Shown here: positions 1 to 10,943 of the stretch, one piece after another
Numbering within the stretch: position 1 is the stretch's first letter
Layout: every line of letters starts with the position of its first letter
Assembly (NCBI GenBank): GCA_019454045.1
Contig: SKCR01038870.1
Location: 124,001 to 188,000, forward strand
Length of the DNA: 64,000 nucleotides
Direction of reading: 5' to 3'
Source of the DNA: Zanthoxylum bungeanum
Taxonomy: Eukaryota; Streptophyta; Magnoliopsida; Sapindales; Rutaceae
Notes under the pieces: model-generated
Databases searched by the model: none
What the model saw: the letters and a program-made list of their open reading frames with translations, nothing else
What the model was told of the DNA's origin: nothing
Position numbers and translations under genes: made by a program

Positions 1-1812
1 CCTTGAAGGACCAACTGCTGTAATTATAATTTTTCAGTAATTAAATTTAGCTAATTGAAAATCGATTAGTTTAATTGAGATCTAAATGAAACGTTAGGGA
101 GTAATATCCAAAGGTGAATTTTCTATATGATGGTGGTCATTAGTGCTACTCTTCTGTGTATATTTTATATTGGTTACCTTGATCAGTTTGGTATTCACTT
201 GTAATTTGGAGACTGATGACTGATAACGAAACTACGAGTTGTCCTACAAGCTAATCAATATGCCAAATTTGGAGCGTCTGTGTTGTATAATTTTGTCTAT
301 TTGTTGATTTTTGTTTTTATTTCTTTAGGGAATGTGTGGCTTATGTAATAACTTAAATATTTAGATCACTTTTTTTTTTTTTTAAATGTTCAGGACATAA
401 ATTATCCTTGTCATTGATTATGATTATTTTTTCACATATTTGCTTTCACTTTGGTGATAAAAAAATACATTCGTAGTGTTAATTGTTAACATTAAAAGTG
501 ATCTTCATCTATAAATGCACTCATCATGTTCTCGACCCAAGTAAACTACTGAACTTGGGACCTGCATCATGTTTGCCCTTCTGTTTCTGTGCTTGATCAA
601 GAATTGTGTCTCCGGCAAAGAGTTCCCAAACACGCATGACTTCTTGTAATGAATGTTATTTTTTCATCATTTTGAAAGAAATAAAAGGTCAATAATGAAC
701 AGATTCAAACACCAACATGCTAATTAAGCTTCTGCACTTTTCCCCAGCCTTATTGTTTTCACTTTTCACCTTATCACGAAGTCTTTGGCTTCTTTTTCAG
801 CAGGGATCTTTTTTGTCATAACGTTCATCTTAATGCATGGTTATAAATACATGTTTCACAATCTTCGCCAGAGAGAGGAAGAGAGGTAAGAGTAACAAAA
901 ACACAGAGACTTGGTATCATGAATCCCCCCATATACCACCAAGCCCCCCTCCTTGTCGAAACAAACTAAAATCTTAGTGGACTTTTAACTTCTCACCTTA
1001 AGAAAGGCTTCCCCTCCAACTCCAGAACATTTAAAATAACTCCTTGCTACCAAATAGATTATCCCTTACAGGACAATGGCCTCTTCTTCATAAAAATGAA
1101 TTAAGCAAAAATCAAGTGAGAAACCTACTGTGCAACTTAACAAACTCAAAAAACTGGAATTGGTTTTCACCAAATTTTGATAGAATTGGATCCCAGTTAA
1201 GTCAGATGGCATCCACTTCAGCCCACAAAAGTTAATCAACCAAAAAAGGCTCCGTAAAATGGAAGTATCTTTTTATAATTTTAGTGTGTGTCAACTTAGG
1301 TCTTTCTAGCCAAGATAAGCACTTGGAATTTGATTTTCCTGTTATACTGCAAAATGAGCACGGCAAGTAAAGATCGACCAACCAACATAAAATGCAGCTC
1401 ATGAAACAGAAGTCAGTCCTCGAAAAACACAAATATAATGAATACTGAAAGTTTGAATGTAAGGACCATTTCCTCAATCGAACAAATTTTAACAGAATTT
1501 TAGGAAATATTTTTTAGTAATATGTTTGCTTGAAGCTGTTAAAGATTAGAATGTACAACTACTTGAAACAAGAATGTCACTAGAATATCCCCTAGAATTA
1601 TTGTATTTGAACAAGCAAAGCTCACTGGACTAAATGAAAGCACTTTGAGTGAGTAAATACGGATCAACTGGACCAACAGAACATGCAGCTCATTAAACAG
1701 AAGTCAGTCACCAGAAGACAAATGTAACCACCATCCACCATTTCCATGTAGGCAATAGATATAGAAAGTAGGGAATTGAATTGGATAATGCAGGCCTCGT
1801 ATCTGAAGTTTT
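1..1812. other. Intergenic DNA with no clear gene
   Basis: AT-rich sequence with only short open frames, none resembling a protein I know. The only exon-like stretch is listed separately at 524-642. No LTR, tandem array or RNA gene was seen. Confidence 0.6.
524..642 (-). CDS. Possible terminal exon of an unrecognised gene
   Basis: Read on the minus strand, a stretch after a possible acceptor (CAAG before 642) encodes a non-repetitive peptide of about 40 residues containing VMRVWELFAGDTILDQAQKQ, ending at a TGA at 524-526. The composition is protein-like and the start looks like a splice junction. I do not recognise the family and could not join it in phase to an upstream exon, although the frame around 780-840 (minus) also looks protein-like. 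It may be the 3' end of a minus-strand host gene or a fortuitous frame. Confidence 0.25.
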
Positions 1813-1828
1813 AAAATCATTCGCAAAG

Positions 1829-2121
1829 GCCAATGGGTGTGTAGCCCATTGGTAACCCATGTCTCTCAGACATGGGTTCGAGTCCCCACAAAAACAATGA
1901 AGACTCAAAATCTTCCTTCATAGGCTAGGGAGGGTCTGGAGGAAGATTTTCTCCTGTATAAGAGTTGATTTCCAAGCTGTGTCTTGGTTGATTGATAATA
2001 ATTGAGTTCCGAGCTACGTCTCGGTTGATTTCTGGACAGTGTCATAACTTGTATGTATCTAGAATCTCAGTTGACATCATATTGTAATATATGTAGATTG
2101 TAATAATTCAAAAAAAAAAAA
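1829..2121 (+). mobile_element. tRNA-derived SINE
   Basis: The head carries an A-box-like TAGCCCATTGG (1842-1852) and a B box GGTTCGAGTCC (1875-1885), an RNA polymerase III internal promoter. A tRNA-unrelated body follows, ending in an A-run (2110-2125). A 16-bp direct repeat with one mismatch flanks it (1813-1828 and 2122-2137), as expected for LINE-mediated target-primed insertion. The head does not fold as a full tRNA, so this is not a tRNA gene. SINE structure is clear; the family is not identified. Confidence 0.88.
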
Positions 2122-2137
2122 AAAATCATTAGCAAAG

Positions 2138-2488
2138 CAGAATAGCACACAATTATAACTGTTTAAATCATAGTTGTCTCAAGGCATTACAAACAAAATC
2201 TTCATATACATCTACTTTGATTCACAATTATCATTATCAAGGCACAGCGGTACCAGTTAAGAAGCAGTCAATACCTCCAATTCAATGAAGAATATATTCG
2301 CGCTTACGAAAATCATTTACTAGATTGAACAATTTAGTATTCCAACTACCATTTCACTCTTAAAAGCATGACAAAAGCAAAAGAAGATATCTGAAATTAG
2401 CATTCTTTATTTAGCATATTGCTTTAAAACCAAGTCCAACCAGATTTCCTCTCATTGTAGACTATAATTATCAAAACTAATAACCAAA
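2138..2488. other. Gene-free gap between SINE and copia element
   Basis: Unremarkable AT-rich DNA. I see no coding frame, repeat or promoter signal. Confidence 0.6.
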
Positions 2489-2493
2489 ACTAC

Positions 2494-3007
2494 TGTAGGA
2501 AATTCTTCATTAAGGGTAATTCTGTCTTTTGGATTGGATTGGGTGCTTGTGAGGGGTACAACCCCTTGGGGGGTTGCACCCCATCCCAAAGGGTGCCCTA
2601 TTGGCACCCTTCCATGTCTTATATAAGAAGGCTTGATATCCAAAATAGAATACAGAAAGATATCCGATTTTTGCTAAGGAAGAGACATTGTTTTCGTTTG
2701 TTTTTTTGAGAGAGTTTTACCATATTCCTAGTTCATACACTTGTTAAGGAGTGCTCCTTGAACAAGAAGATTCCAAGTAATCCTGGGAGAACGTTGGCAA
2801 AACGAATCCGTAAAGCACCCGTGACGGAGCCAATAAGTTCTTAAGGACAGAGATCATCTCGACTTGGACAATTCTGTGATCTCCATTTTCTGGTTTGTTT
2901 TAATGGTTTTCTGGTTTTAGGGTTTCATGCATCTAGATCTACTTTTGTTGTTTTGATCTGTTTGATTGCGAGTTATATTACTGTTTGATGACACATATTT
3001 TACAACA
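2494..3007 (+). repeat. 5' LTR of copia element
   Basis: 514 bp, TG...CA, nearly identical to 8319-8830. It contains a TATA-like box at 2620-2627, the likely start of U3-driven transcription, and the segment 2831-2845 that is complementary to the leader. Confidence 0.95.
2620..2627 (+). promoter_or_regulatory. TATA box in copia 5' LTR
   Basis: TATATAAG lies about 126 bp into the LTR and is conserved in the 3' LTR. It is the only good TATA motif in the LTR and probably places the transcript start about 30 bp downstream. Confidence 0.6.
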
Positions 3008-3024
3008 ATCTTAAGAACTTATTG
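3008..3024 (+). other. Putative primer-binding position with 15-nt complementarity to the LTR
   Basis: The sequence directly after the 5' LTR lacks the TGG that pairs with a tRNA CCA end. Instead CTTAAGAACTTATTG (3010-3024) is the exact reverse complement of 2831-2845 in the LTR. It could mark self-priming, an internal-tRNA primer site inside an RNA stem, or a structural leader hairpin. See findings. Confidence 0.5.
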
Positions 3025-3109
3025 CTTTAATGTTATTAGATAGTAATTCGCATGTTAGGGTTTGAATATTTTCTGGAAAATACAAACTGTGCATGAAAAA
3101 CCCGTAGGG

Positions 3110-3528
3110 CGTTCGAACGCCCGACGCACGCGAAGGCTAAATATTTGAACTTTCGTTAGAACGTTAGAACGCGTCTTCAAACACAACTCGAACGCAAGCC
3201 TTCTGCCTTAGAACGTTCGAACGCGTCCTAAACGCAACTCAAACGTAAACTCTCTGGAATCGTTCCGTTCGAACGCGTTCACGAACGCTATACGAACGTG
3301 AAATCTCTGGAATCACACCGTTCGAACGCGTTATCAAACGCTACTCGAACGTGAACTCTCTGGAAACACTTCGTTCGAACACGTTATCAAACGCTACTCG
3401 AACGTGAACTCTCTGGAAACACTTCGTTCGAACGCGTTATCAAACGCAACACGAACGCACACACACTGGACAGTCTCGTTCGAACGTAGATACGAACGTG
3501 ACACTAACGACTTTGTCCTGTAAGTATC
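3110..3528 (+). repeat. 52-53-bp tandem repeat in copia leader (about 8 units)
   Basis: Units start at about 3110, 3162, 3214, 3266, 3319, 3372, 3425 and 3477, spaced 52-53 bp. Each begins near the palindrome CGTTCGAACG and contains further CGAACG words and a CTCTCTGGAA spacer. The array lies between the LTR and the Gag start. The same unit recurs in the LTRs of the Ogre-like element (10624-10943, 17104-17533). Confidence 0.9.
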
Positions 3529-3842
3529 ATAAACTGCAAACTTTAATTAATATTAACTCGGTAGTCATATACTGTAAACACATTAATCTTGGTAGTATAG
3601 ATTCAAGTTATTATTAAGTTGTTCAATTTCACAAGCATACACATAGTGATAAAGTTGAAATTGATTGTGTGTTGCATAATGGTTGAGAATTTAAAGTGTA
3701 ATAATACACAAGTAATTCCATCCAATCTTGATTGACTTATATATCTACATTTATCATATATCATTTTGAGCAAGGTCATTCGTTGATCGTTGTGCAATTT
3801 GTCTTTCGTAGACTAATTGACCTTGTTGATTTCCAATTACAT

Positions 3843-5029
3843 ATGGCTAGCGGAAATATCACGGTAACCGGTCTCTCACGGAGAAAAACCGGAGAAATTT
3901 GGTGGGGCAAATTTCAAACAGTGGCAGAGCAAAATGCTGTTCTACCTGACAACTCTCCAGTTGGCTAAATTCCTCAAAGATCCTCCGGGTCCTGTGGAGG
4001 GTGAATCTGAATTGGCCAAGGTAGAGCGAGAACAGACTTGGATGTCTGGAGACTTCTTATGCAAGAACTACCTTTTGGGTGGTCTTGACAATACCCTGTA
4101 CAATGTGTACCAAGGCATGACTTCTGCGAAGGTTCTCTGGGAATCTCTCGAGAAGAAGTACAAAACCGAAGATGCCGGACAAAAGAAGTTTGTCGTGGGT
4201 AGGTTCCTGGACTACAAGATGGTAGATTCAAGGACGGTGATGTCTCAGTGGGTGAACTGCAATTGATCATTCATGAAATACTGGATGAGGGAATGAAACT
4301 CTGTGAGATGTTTCAAGTTGCCGCCATAATTGAAAAGTTGCCTCCATCATGGAAGGACTTCAGGAGCTATCTGAAACACAAAAAGAAGCAGATGAGCCTT
4401 GAAGACCTCAGTGTTCGATTGAGAATCGAGGAGGACAACAGGATGTCCGAGAAGGCCAGCTACAAGACTCTGGAGTCTAAGGCCCACATCATTGAAGGTG
4501 CAAAGGGTAGAAAAAAGAAAAGAACAGTGGAGCTGACTCTGGGAACAAGAAGTTCAAGGGAAAATGCTACAACTGTGGAAAGAGCGGTCATATGTCAAAG
4601 GACTGCAGGAACAAGAAGTCTCAGGACAAGGGTAAGAAAAAGAAATATGAGGCCCATGTTACTGAAGGCGAGCAGCTGACTGATGATATCTCAGAGATGG
4701 AACTATCAGCAGTGGTAACCGAAGCCAACATAGTTGGGAATCCGAGAGAATGGTGGGTGGACACTGGGGCTACTCGTCATATCTGTGCAGACAGTAAGAT
4801 GTTTTCCATGTACCAGAAGGTTGATGGCGGCGATCATCTGACAATGGGAAACTCGTCTACCTCTCAGGTGGTTGGACAAGGCACAGTGGTTCTGAAGATG
4901 ACATCCGGAAAGGAGCTAACATTGAAGAATGTACTGCACGTTCCAGATATTCATCGGAAGAACTTGGTCTCGGGCTCTCTTCTTAGTAAGGCTGGTTTAA
5001 GCTTGTATTTGTTTCTGACAAGTTTGTAA
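3843..5029 (+). pseudogene. copia gag and protease, frameshifted
   Basis: A Gag start MASGNITVTG at 3843 is followed after a frameshift by the Gag core (WQSKMLFYLTTLQLAKFL from about 3915). Further frameshifts lie near 4255 and 4530. A CCHC zinc knuckle [14 protein letters not shown] lies at about 4566-4607, then the retropepsin site [12 protein letters not shown] at about 4751-4786, Asp in DTG being catalytic. The frame ends at 5027-5029. At least three indels separate parts of what should be one polyprotein, so Gag cannot be made intact. Family assignment is secure; this copy is inactive. Confidence 0.9.
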
Positions 5030-7742
5030 TGACTAAGGAATGATATGTATGTAGGAAAAGGATACCTAACTGAGGGCCTTTTCAAGCTAAATGTAATGAC
5101 TGTTAATCGTGCTATTAATAAAGCTAGTTCGTCTGCTTATATATTGTGTCGCAGAATGTATGGCATGGGAGGTTAGGACATGTTAATTATGATACCATGC
5201 GTAAATTTATGGATACCTTATACCTACAATTGCAATTGATAGCCAACATAAGTGTGAAGCATGTGTTGAAGCCAAATGCATAGAACATCATTTCATTCTA
5301 TAGAACGCAGTTCTGAACCGCTAGAACTTGTACATACCGATGTATGTGACATGAATATTGTGCAAACAAGAGGCGGTACAAAAGTACTTTGTCACTTTTA
5401 TCGATGATAGCACAAGGTTTTGTTATGTGTACCTGTTGAGAAGCAAAGCAGAAGCTATTGAGAGCTTTGTGCATATAAGAGCGAAGTTGAAAATCAACTT
5501 GGCAAAATCAAAAGAATCAGGAGTGATAGAGGTGGTGAAATAGTTTCACCATTCGGTGAATATGTTTGTGTCACGGAATTATTCACGAAACCACTGCTCC
5601 CTATTCTCCTCAACAGAACGGAATTGCGGAGCGCAAAAACCGAACGTTGAAGGAAATGATGAATGCCATGTTGACAAGTTCGGGTCTACCCCAGAACTTG
5701 TGGGGGGAAGCCTTGCTTTCCGCGAACTACGTTCTGAACAAGCTTCCTCACAGAAGACTTGACAAGACACCATATGAATTGTGGAAAGGTTTCGTACCTT
5801 CCTACAAATACCTCAAAGTGTGGGGGTGTCTTGCCAAAGTAATGGTTCCTAAACCTAAGAAGGTTAGAATAGGACCCAAAACTGTTGACTGTGTATTCAT
5901 TGGATATGCTCACAACAGTAGTGCGTATCGATTCTTGGTACACAAGTCAGAGATTCCTGACATCAATCCAAATATGATAATTGAGTCAAGGAATGCGATA
6001 TTTTTGAAGAGACGTTTCCTTGTAAGGAAAGACAAATAACTGGGTCTCTCAAAAAAACAGTTGATACTGTCAAGGGACAGTGATCAAGTTGACCAAGAAT
6101 CAGATCAACGTGTAAATGCTGAGACAATCGAGCCTAGACGTAGCAAAAGAGCTAGAACGTCTAAGTCGTTTGGTCCGATTTTCTAACAACTTGTTAGAAA
6201 ATGAGCCTCAAAGTTATAAAGAAGCTGTGACTTCTCTGGAGGCACCTCTTTGGAAAGAGGCTATTAACAGTGAGATTGATTCAATCCTACAGAACCATAC
6301 TTGGGAGTTGGTTGATCTTCCGCCAGGTTGTAAGCCGCTGGGCTACAAATGGATATTCAAAAGGAAGATGAAAACGGATGGATCAATAGATAAGTATAAG
6401 GCAAGACTTGTCATAAAAGGTTTAGACAAAATGAAGGCCTTGATTACTTTGACACCTATTCACCTGTGACTCGCATCACATCGATAAGAATGCTCATAGC
6501 CATAGCAGCTATATTTGGTCTTGAAATACATCAAATGGATGTAAAGACGGCATTCTTGAATGGTGAATTGGATGAAGAAATTTACATGGAACAACCAGAA
6601 GGGTTTAATGTTCCTGGACAAAAACAGAAGGTGTGCAAACTTGTAAATCCTTGTACGGATTAAAACAAGCACCGAAACAATGGCATGAGAAATTTGACAA
6701 AGAAATGTTGTCAAATGGGTTTAAAACCAATGAGTGTGATAAGTGTGTGTACACCAAATCAACTCAAAAAGGATATGTCATTGTGTGTCTCTATGTAGAC
6801 GATATGCTGATAATTGGTAGTAATCATGAAATGATTAAGTTTATCAAAAACGTGTTATCCAGCAGATTTGATATGAAAGATATGGGGATAGCTGATGTGA
6901 TCCTAGGAATAAAGATTTTAGGACATCAGACGGATATATATTATCACAGACTCATTATATTGAGAAGATACTCGATAAATATATCAAAGGGGATCTAAAC
7001 GTAGCTAGAACCCCTGTAGACCTAACTCTTCATTTATCAAAGAATACTGGTTCAAGCATATCGCAACTAGAGTATTCGAGAATCATCGGAAGTCTGATGT
7101 ATCTCACAAATTGCACACGACCCGATATCGCTCAAGCTGTGAATCGGCTTAGCAGATATACGAGTAATCCAGGACACAACCACTGGAAAGCCATAGTAAG
7201 AGTTTTGAGGTATCTGAGAGAAACTTCAAAATATGGGCTACATTACGAGAGATATCCTGCTGTACTAGAGGGTTACAGCGATGCTAACTGGATATCTGAT
7301 ACGGTGGATTCCAAATCCACGAGTGGATTTATTTTCACACTTAGTTAATGCGGCCGTGTCATGGAAATCCTCGAGGCAAACATGTATTGCCCGGTCTACT
7401 ATGGAATCAGAGTTCATAGCGTTAGACAAAACAGCGGAAGAAGCAGAATGGCTTAGAAACTTCCTGGAGGATGTTCCTAGTTGGCCCAAATCGGTGCCAG
7501 CGATAAGCATACATTGTGACAGCCAATCGGCTATTGGGAGAGCCCAAAATACAATGTATAATGGTAAGTCTCGACACACATACGTCGGGGACATAATACC
7601 ATACGTCAACTGCTCTCAAGTGGCATAATAACGATCGATTATGTCAGGTCGAAGGAAACCTAGCGGATCCACTAACTAAAGGTTTACCTCGAGAGCAAGT
7701 TGAGAAGTCATCGAGGGGATGGGCTTGAAGCCTATAATCTAA
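5030..7742 (+). pseudogene. copia integrase, reverse transcriptase and RNase H, frameshifted
   Basis: Integrase core pieces include KYFVTFIDDSTRFCYVYL (about 5374-5427) and SPQQNGIAERKNRTLKEMM (about 5602-5658), which holds the catalytic Glu. RT follows with KPLGYKWIFKRKMKTDGSID, KARLVIKG, QMDVKTAFLNGELDEEIYM and the catalytic YVDDMLIIGSN (about 6793-6825). RNase H shows GYSDANW (about 7271), STSGFIF and MESEFIAL. The region is split over at least eight short frames by indels and stops. It ends near 7742 with a GLKPII tail typical of copia. Nonfunctional for autonomous transposition. Confidence 0.92.
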
Positions 7743-8307
7743 GAATTGTCACTGTGGAAACCCAACCTAGTTGACTGGAGATCCCAAGATCTAGGTTCAA
7801 AAGGGACAACAGAAACTTTGTGCAATTCAAAACAAGCACTGAAGAGTTTCGTACTCTTTCCCATTCCGATTATGACGCTGAGTGCTGTCTGTCATTGGTT
7901 AGGATAAGCTAAGGCTTTTAATGATCACTATATTAGGAGATGAGTCCTAATGGGGGTAAAGACAGATTACCTCTCATAGCAGATCACCTATTTCAAGTAA
8001 GAAGTGAGGCCGCTTCCATGGGAACATTTAAAGGTGGGTTACCCTAAAGTGCTTGATGAATCCATGACCGTTGTTCAGGGCAAAATGAACACAACCGTAG
8101 AACGGGAAAATGGTCGAATTAAAGCTGTGTGTTGGCAATTGTCTTGGTTTACACCAACGGCAGAACAGTTCAAGACTATGGGTCACTGGTTTGCCAAGTA
8201 AATCCGATTGTCACTCACTAGGAAAGGTTCAAGGCGAAAGCTACCTATTTCGATGCAGCTTTAGTTCATGGTAACTCTCTCATGTGTCTCCGTGGATATT
8301 TGAAGAA
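7743..8307 (+). other. copia 3' untranslated internal region
   Basis: Non-coding sequence between the RNase H tail and the polypurine tract. Short frames here have no recognised similarity. Confidence 0.6.
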
Positions 8308-8318
8308 TTGTGGGGGAT
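8308..8318 (+). promoter_or_regulatory. copia polypurine tract
   Basis: The G-rich stretch TTGTGGGGGAT directly precedes the 3' LTR and would prime plus-strand DNA synthesis. Confidence 0.75.
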
Positions 8319-8830
8319 TGTAGGAAATTCTTCATTAAGGGTAATTCTGTCTTTTGGATTGGATTGGGTGCTTGTGAGGGGTACAACCCTTGGGGGGTTG
8401 CACCCCATCCCAAAGGGTGCCCTATTGGCACCCTTCCATGTCTTATATAAGAAGGCTTGATATCCAAAATAGAAATACAGAAAGATATCCGATTTTTGCT
8501 AAGGAAGAGACATTGTTTTCATTTTTTTTTTAGAGAGTTTTACCATATTCCTAGTTCATACACTTGTTAAGGAGTGCTCCTTGAACAAGAAGATTCCAAG
8601 TAATCCTGGGAGAACGTTGGCAAAACGAATCCGTAAAGCACCCGTGACAGAGCCAATAAGTTCTTAAGGACAGAGATCATCTCGACTTGGACAATTCTGT
8701 GATCTCCATTTTTTGGTTTGTTTTAATGGTTTTCTGGTTTTAGGGTTTCATGCATCTAGATCTACTTTTGTTGTTTTGATCTGTTTGATTGCGAGTTATA
8801 TTACTGTTTGATGACACATATTTTACAACA
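8319..8830 (+). repeat. 3' LTR of copia element
   Basis: 512 bp, near-identical to 2494-3007. Differences include one C lost in the CCCC run near 8387 and changes in the T-run near 8520. Followed by target duplication ACTAC. Confidence 0.95.
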
Positions 8831-8977
8831 ACTACTCCAGCAAAATCATCAAAAAGAAACTACTATATGTACCAAAAAATTGCACTTAATTAAAACATGT
8901 CGAAAATTGCACTTAAAAGAACATATATAAGTGCAAGAATATAACTAACAAGAAAATCTACCATTTCAAATACTACT

Positions 8978-9905
8978 TGTTGACGGGTGATTTTCGTTAC
9001 AGGGGTAGTTTCGAGATAACTCCCCCGAGACAATCCTCCTTCAACCTTGAATTTGTTTGGTTATGGGGAGACCAAAAAAAAACTTAGCAAAAGGCAAAGC
9101 AGCCACAAAATCGACAAGATAGTTTTAACGTGGTTCGGTGGAGCAAGTCAAGCCTATTTCCACGGGCACAAAGTGGTGGGGGTTATTTTTATTACTGGAA
9201 CGAGCTCGGCCGACCTCTTTTGAAGGGTGGTCGCATGATACCGAGCTGTTTCTGTGTGGCGCTTACAAGTAGTGCTTCTTTTAGATTTCTGCTAACCAAC
9301 CTATACAAATGAATCTACCATCCCTTTATATACTACGAGAAATACACAATGTTCCCCCGCTTCTATGACATTTCCCGCGTGATCTCCGACTGATTGACGG
9401 GCTCTATGCCCCAAGACTGTCGTCGCCGAAAGCAAAACCTGTCATCTGACATCCTGTCACATCATTCTGATTCTCTTCAGCCACACGCAACATACTGGAT
9501 CCAGCCTGTAAGTGCTTCCAAATTGTGACGTATGCCTGAAGGAAAAGTCCAAACTGCCATACTCATATTTCGGTCGTCATGAGGTTGGCAAGATGATCTG
9601 CCGAACTACCCAAACTGCTCCCGTCCTGACCCTGAATGTCCGACCTATCTACCGTGATACCGAAAGTGAAACAGAACTGAGCTGAGCTGTCGGGTTACTA
9701 TGGTCGGTCTCTGCTCTGATGTGGTCGGTCTTCGAATCTGTACCATATTGTGTGTTCTGGTCGATCACACCCGGGAAACTGTGTCCGGATTCTCCCTCTG
9801 GCCGAGGAATAACCCAAACCCTCTGAACACTTGACCCTCTAAAAAGGAAAAAATCTAATCATTGTCCTGGCCGAACTATTCAAAGTACTTTTGACAAAAA
9901 AAACA
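8978..9905 (+). mobile_element. LTR-like block (solo LTR or retroposed LTR) between 17-bp direct repeats
   Basis: The block starts TGTTGACGGG and ends in an A-rich stretch ...ACAAAAAAAACA. It contains the ACGTGGTTCGG...CCACGGG arrangement also found in the Tat-element LTRs near 20580 and 45450, so it is a related LTR. No internal region or second LTR is present. A perfect 17-bp repeat flanks it (8961-8977 and 9906-9922), far longer than the 4-6 bp made by LTR integrases. Orientation is not certain. Confidence 0.6.
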
Positions 9906-10056
9906 CCATTTCAAATACTACTACTAGAACCACATCAAAAAACAAAACGAAGATACCAAAAGGCTCAAACTGCTTCAGTCATAGCAATGCATCTTACGCT
10001 GCCATGGCTGAGAACTCGAAATCTCCTCAAATACTACAAACTCAACAACCAAAACC
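9906..10056 (-). other. 3' flank / UTR of the SAM-domain gene
   Basis: Host sequence directly downstream of the original stop codon, between the LTR-like block and the interrupted gene. No other feature is seen. Confidence 0.5.
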
Positions 10057-10623
10057 TCACGAAAACCATTTCCCAAGTGTAGGACACAGAAATCGGTGAC
10101 GCTGTCCCGGGCTTGCGGCCCGGTTGGGAGTACGGAATAGCCCACAGGGGAACTAAAAATAGAGTCGCCACCCGGTGTGAACCGGGAAAATGATTTAAGG
10201 TCGCACTCACCCCTCGCAAGGGAAGACCTCAAATCGTTGGGTTCGGAATGGTCCCTTACTTATGCCACTTGTAATGAAATGATTTATGCAATAGTACGAC
10301 CAAATCTCATGCAAAACGTACCAGATAATTTAAGCAACATGCAAGTTTGCACACCCATAATCGTAAAGGAAAGAAATGAAGGCAATGTACATAATTCATG
10401 AACGTATTAAGCAATAAAGTGCAATAATGTAACTAATAACAACTATAAAGGCATTGATGATAAAAGCGAGCACACAATCTCATGAATAAATACGGAAAAT
10501 ATAAACAAACAATAATAGTAAAGGCATAAATATTGAAGGGAGCTAATTAAGCATATGATGGGGAATGGAATGACTAAATGAACAAACATGCATGAAACAT
10601 GATGAAGGAATCTGTCCAGTATG

Positions 10624-10943
10624 CACGCGTTCGTGTAGCGTTCGTAAACGCGTTCTAACGGTAAACAGAATGTAAGCATTCGAGTAGCGTTTGATAACGT
10701 GTTCGAACGATAATTAGAGTGTCCGCGTTCGTATAGCGTTTGATAACATTTTCGAACGGGATGAGACCTGATGCGTGATACAATAAAATGCATGCGCGTT
10801 CGAGTAGCGTTCGTAAACGCATTCGAACGGTAAACAGAATGCAAGCATTCGAGTAGCGTTCTGAGGCGCGTTAGAACGGAAATAAGACAGAATGTATACG
10901 TTCGTGTAGCGTTTGTAAATGCGTTCGAACGAGATTGCAAAAA
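10624..10943 (-). repeat. CGTTCGAACG repeat cluster A in 3' LTR
   Basis: About six units of roughly 50-55 bp, each with a GTTCGNGTAGCGTT...CGTTCGAACG core. Read on the minus (element sense) strand they match the copia leader repeat at 3110-3528. Confidence 0.85.

Larger units (their letters stand above)
2494..8830 (+). mobile_element. Ty1/copia LTR retrotransposon, complete ends, coding region broken
   Basis: LTRs at 2494-3007 and 8319-8830 begin TGTAGG, end ACAACA and are flanked by a perfect 5-bp target duplication ACTAC (2489-2493, 8831-8835). Protein order is Gag, protease, integrase, RT, RNase H, which is copia order. The LTRs differ at fewer than ten places by eye, so the insertion is young, yet the internal frames carry many indels. 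There is no TGGTATCAGAGC-type primer site after the 5' LTR. Lineage within copia was not assigned. Confidence 0.95.

Noticed and set aside
1842..1885. tRNA gene suggested by A and B boxes
   Set aside because: No cloverleaf, and the sequence runs into a SINE body with poly(A) and target duplication.
3110..3528. CRISPR-like array or polymerase III B boxes (TTCGAA words)
   Set aside because: Units are contiguous without unique spacers, the DNA is nuclear plant DNA, and no A box is positioned with the TTCGAAC words.
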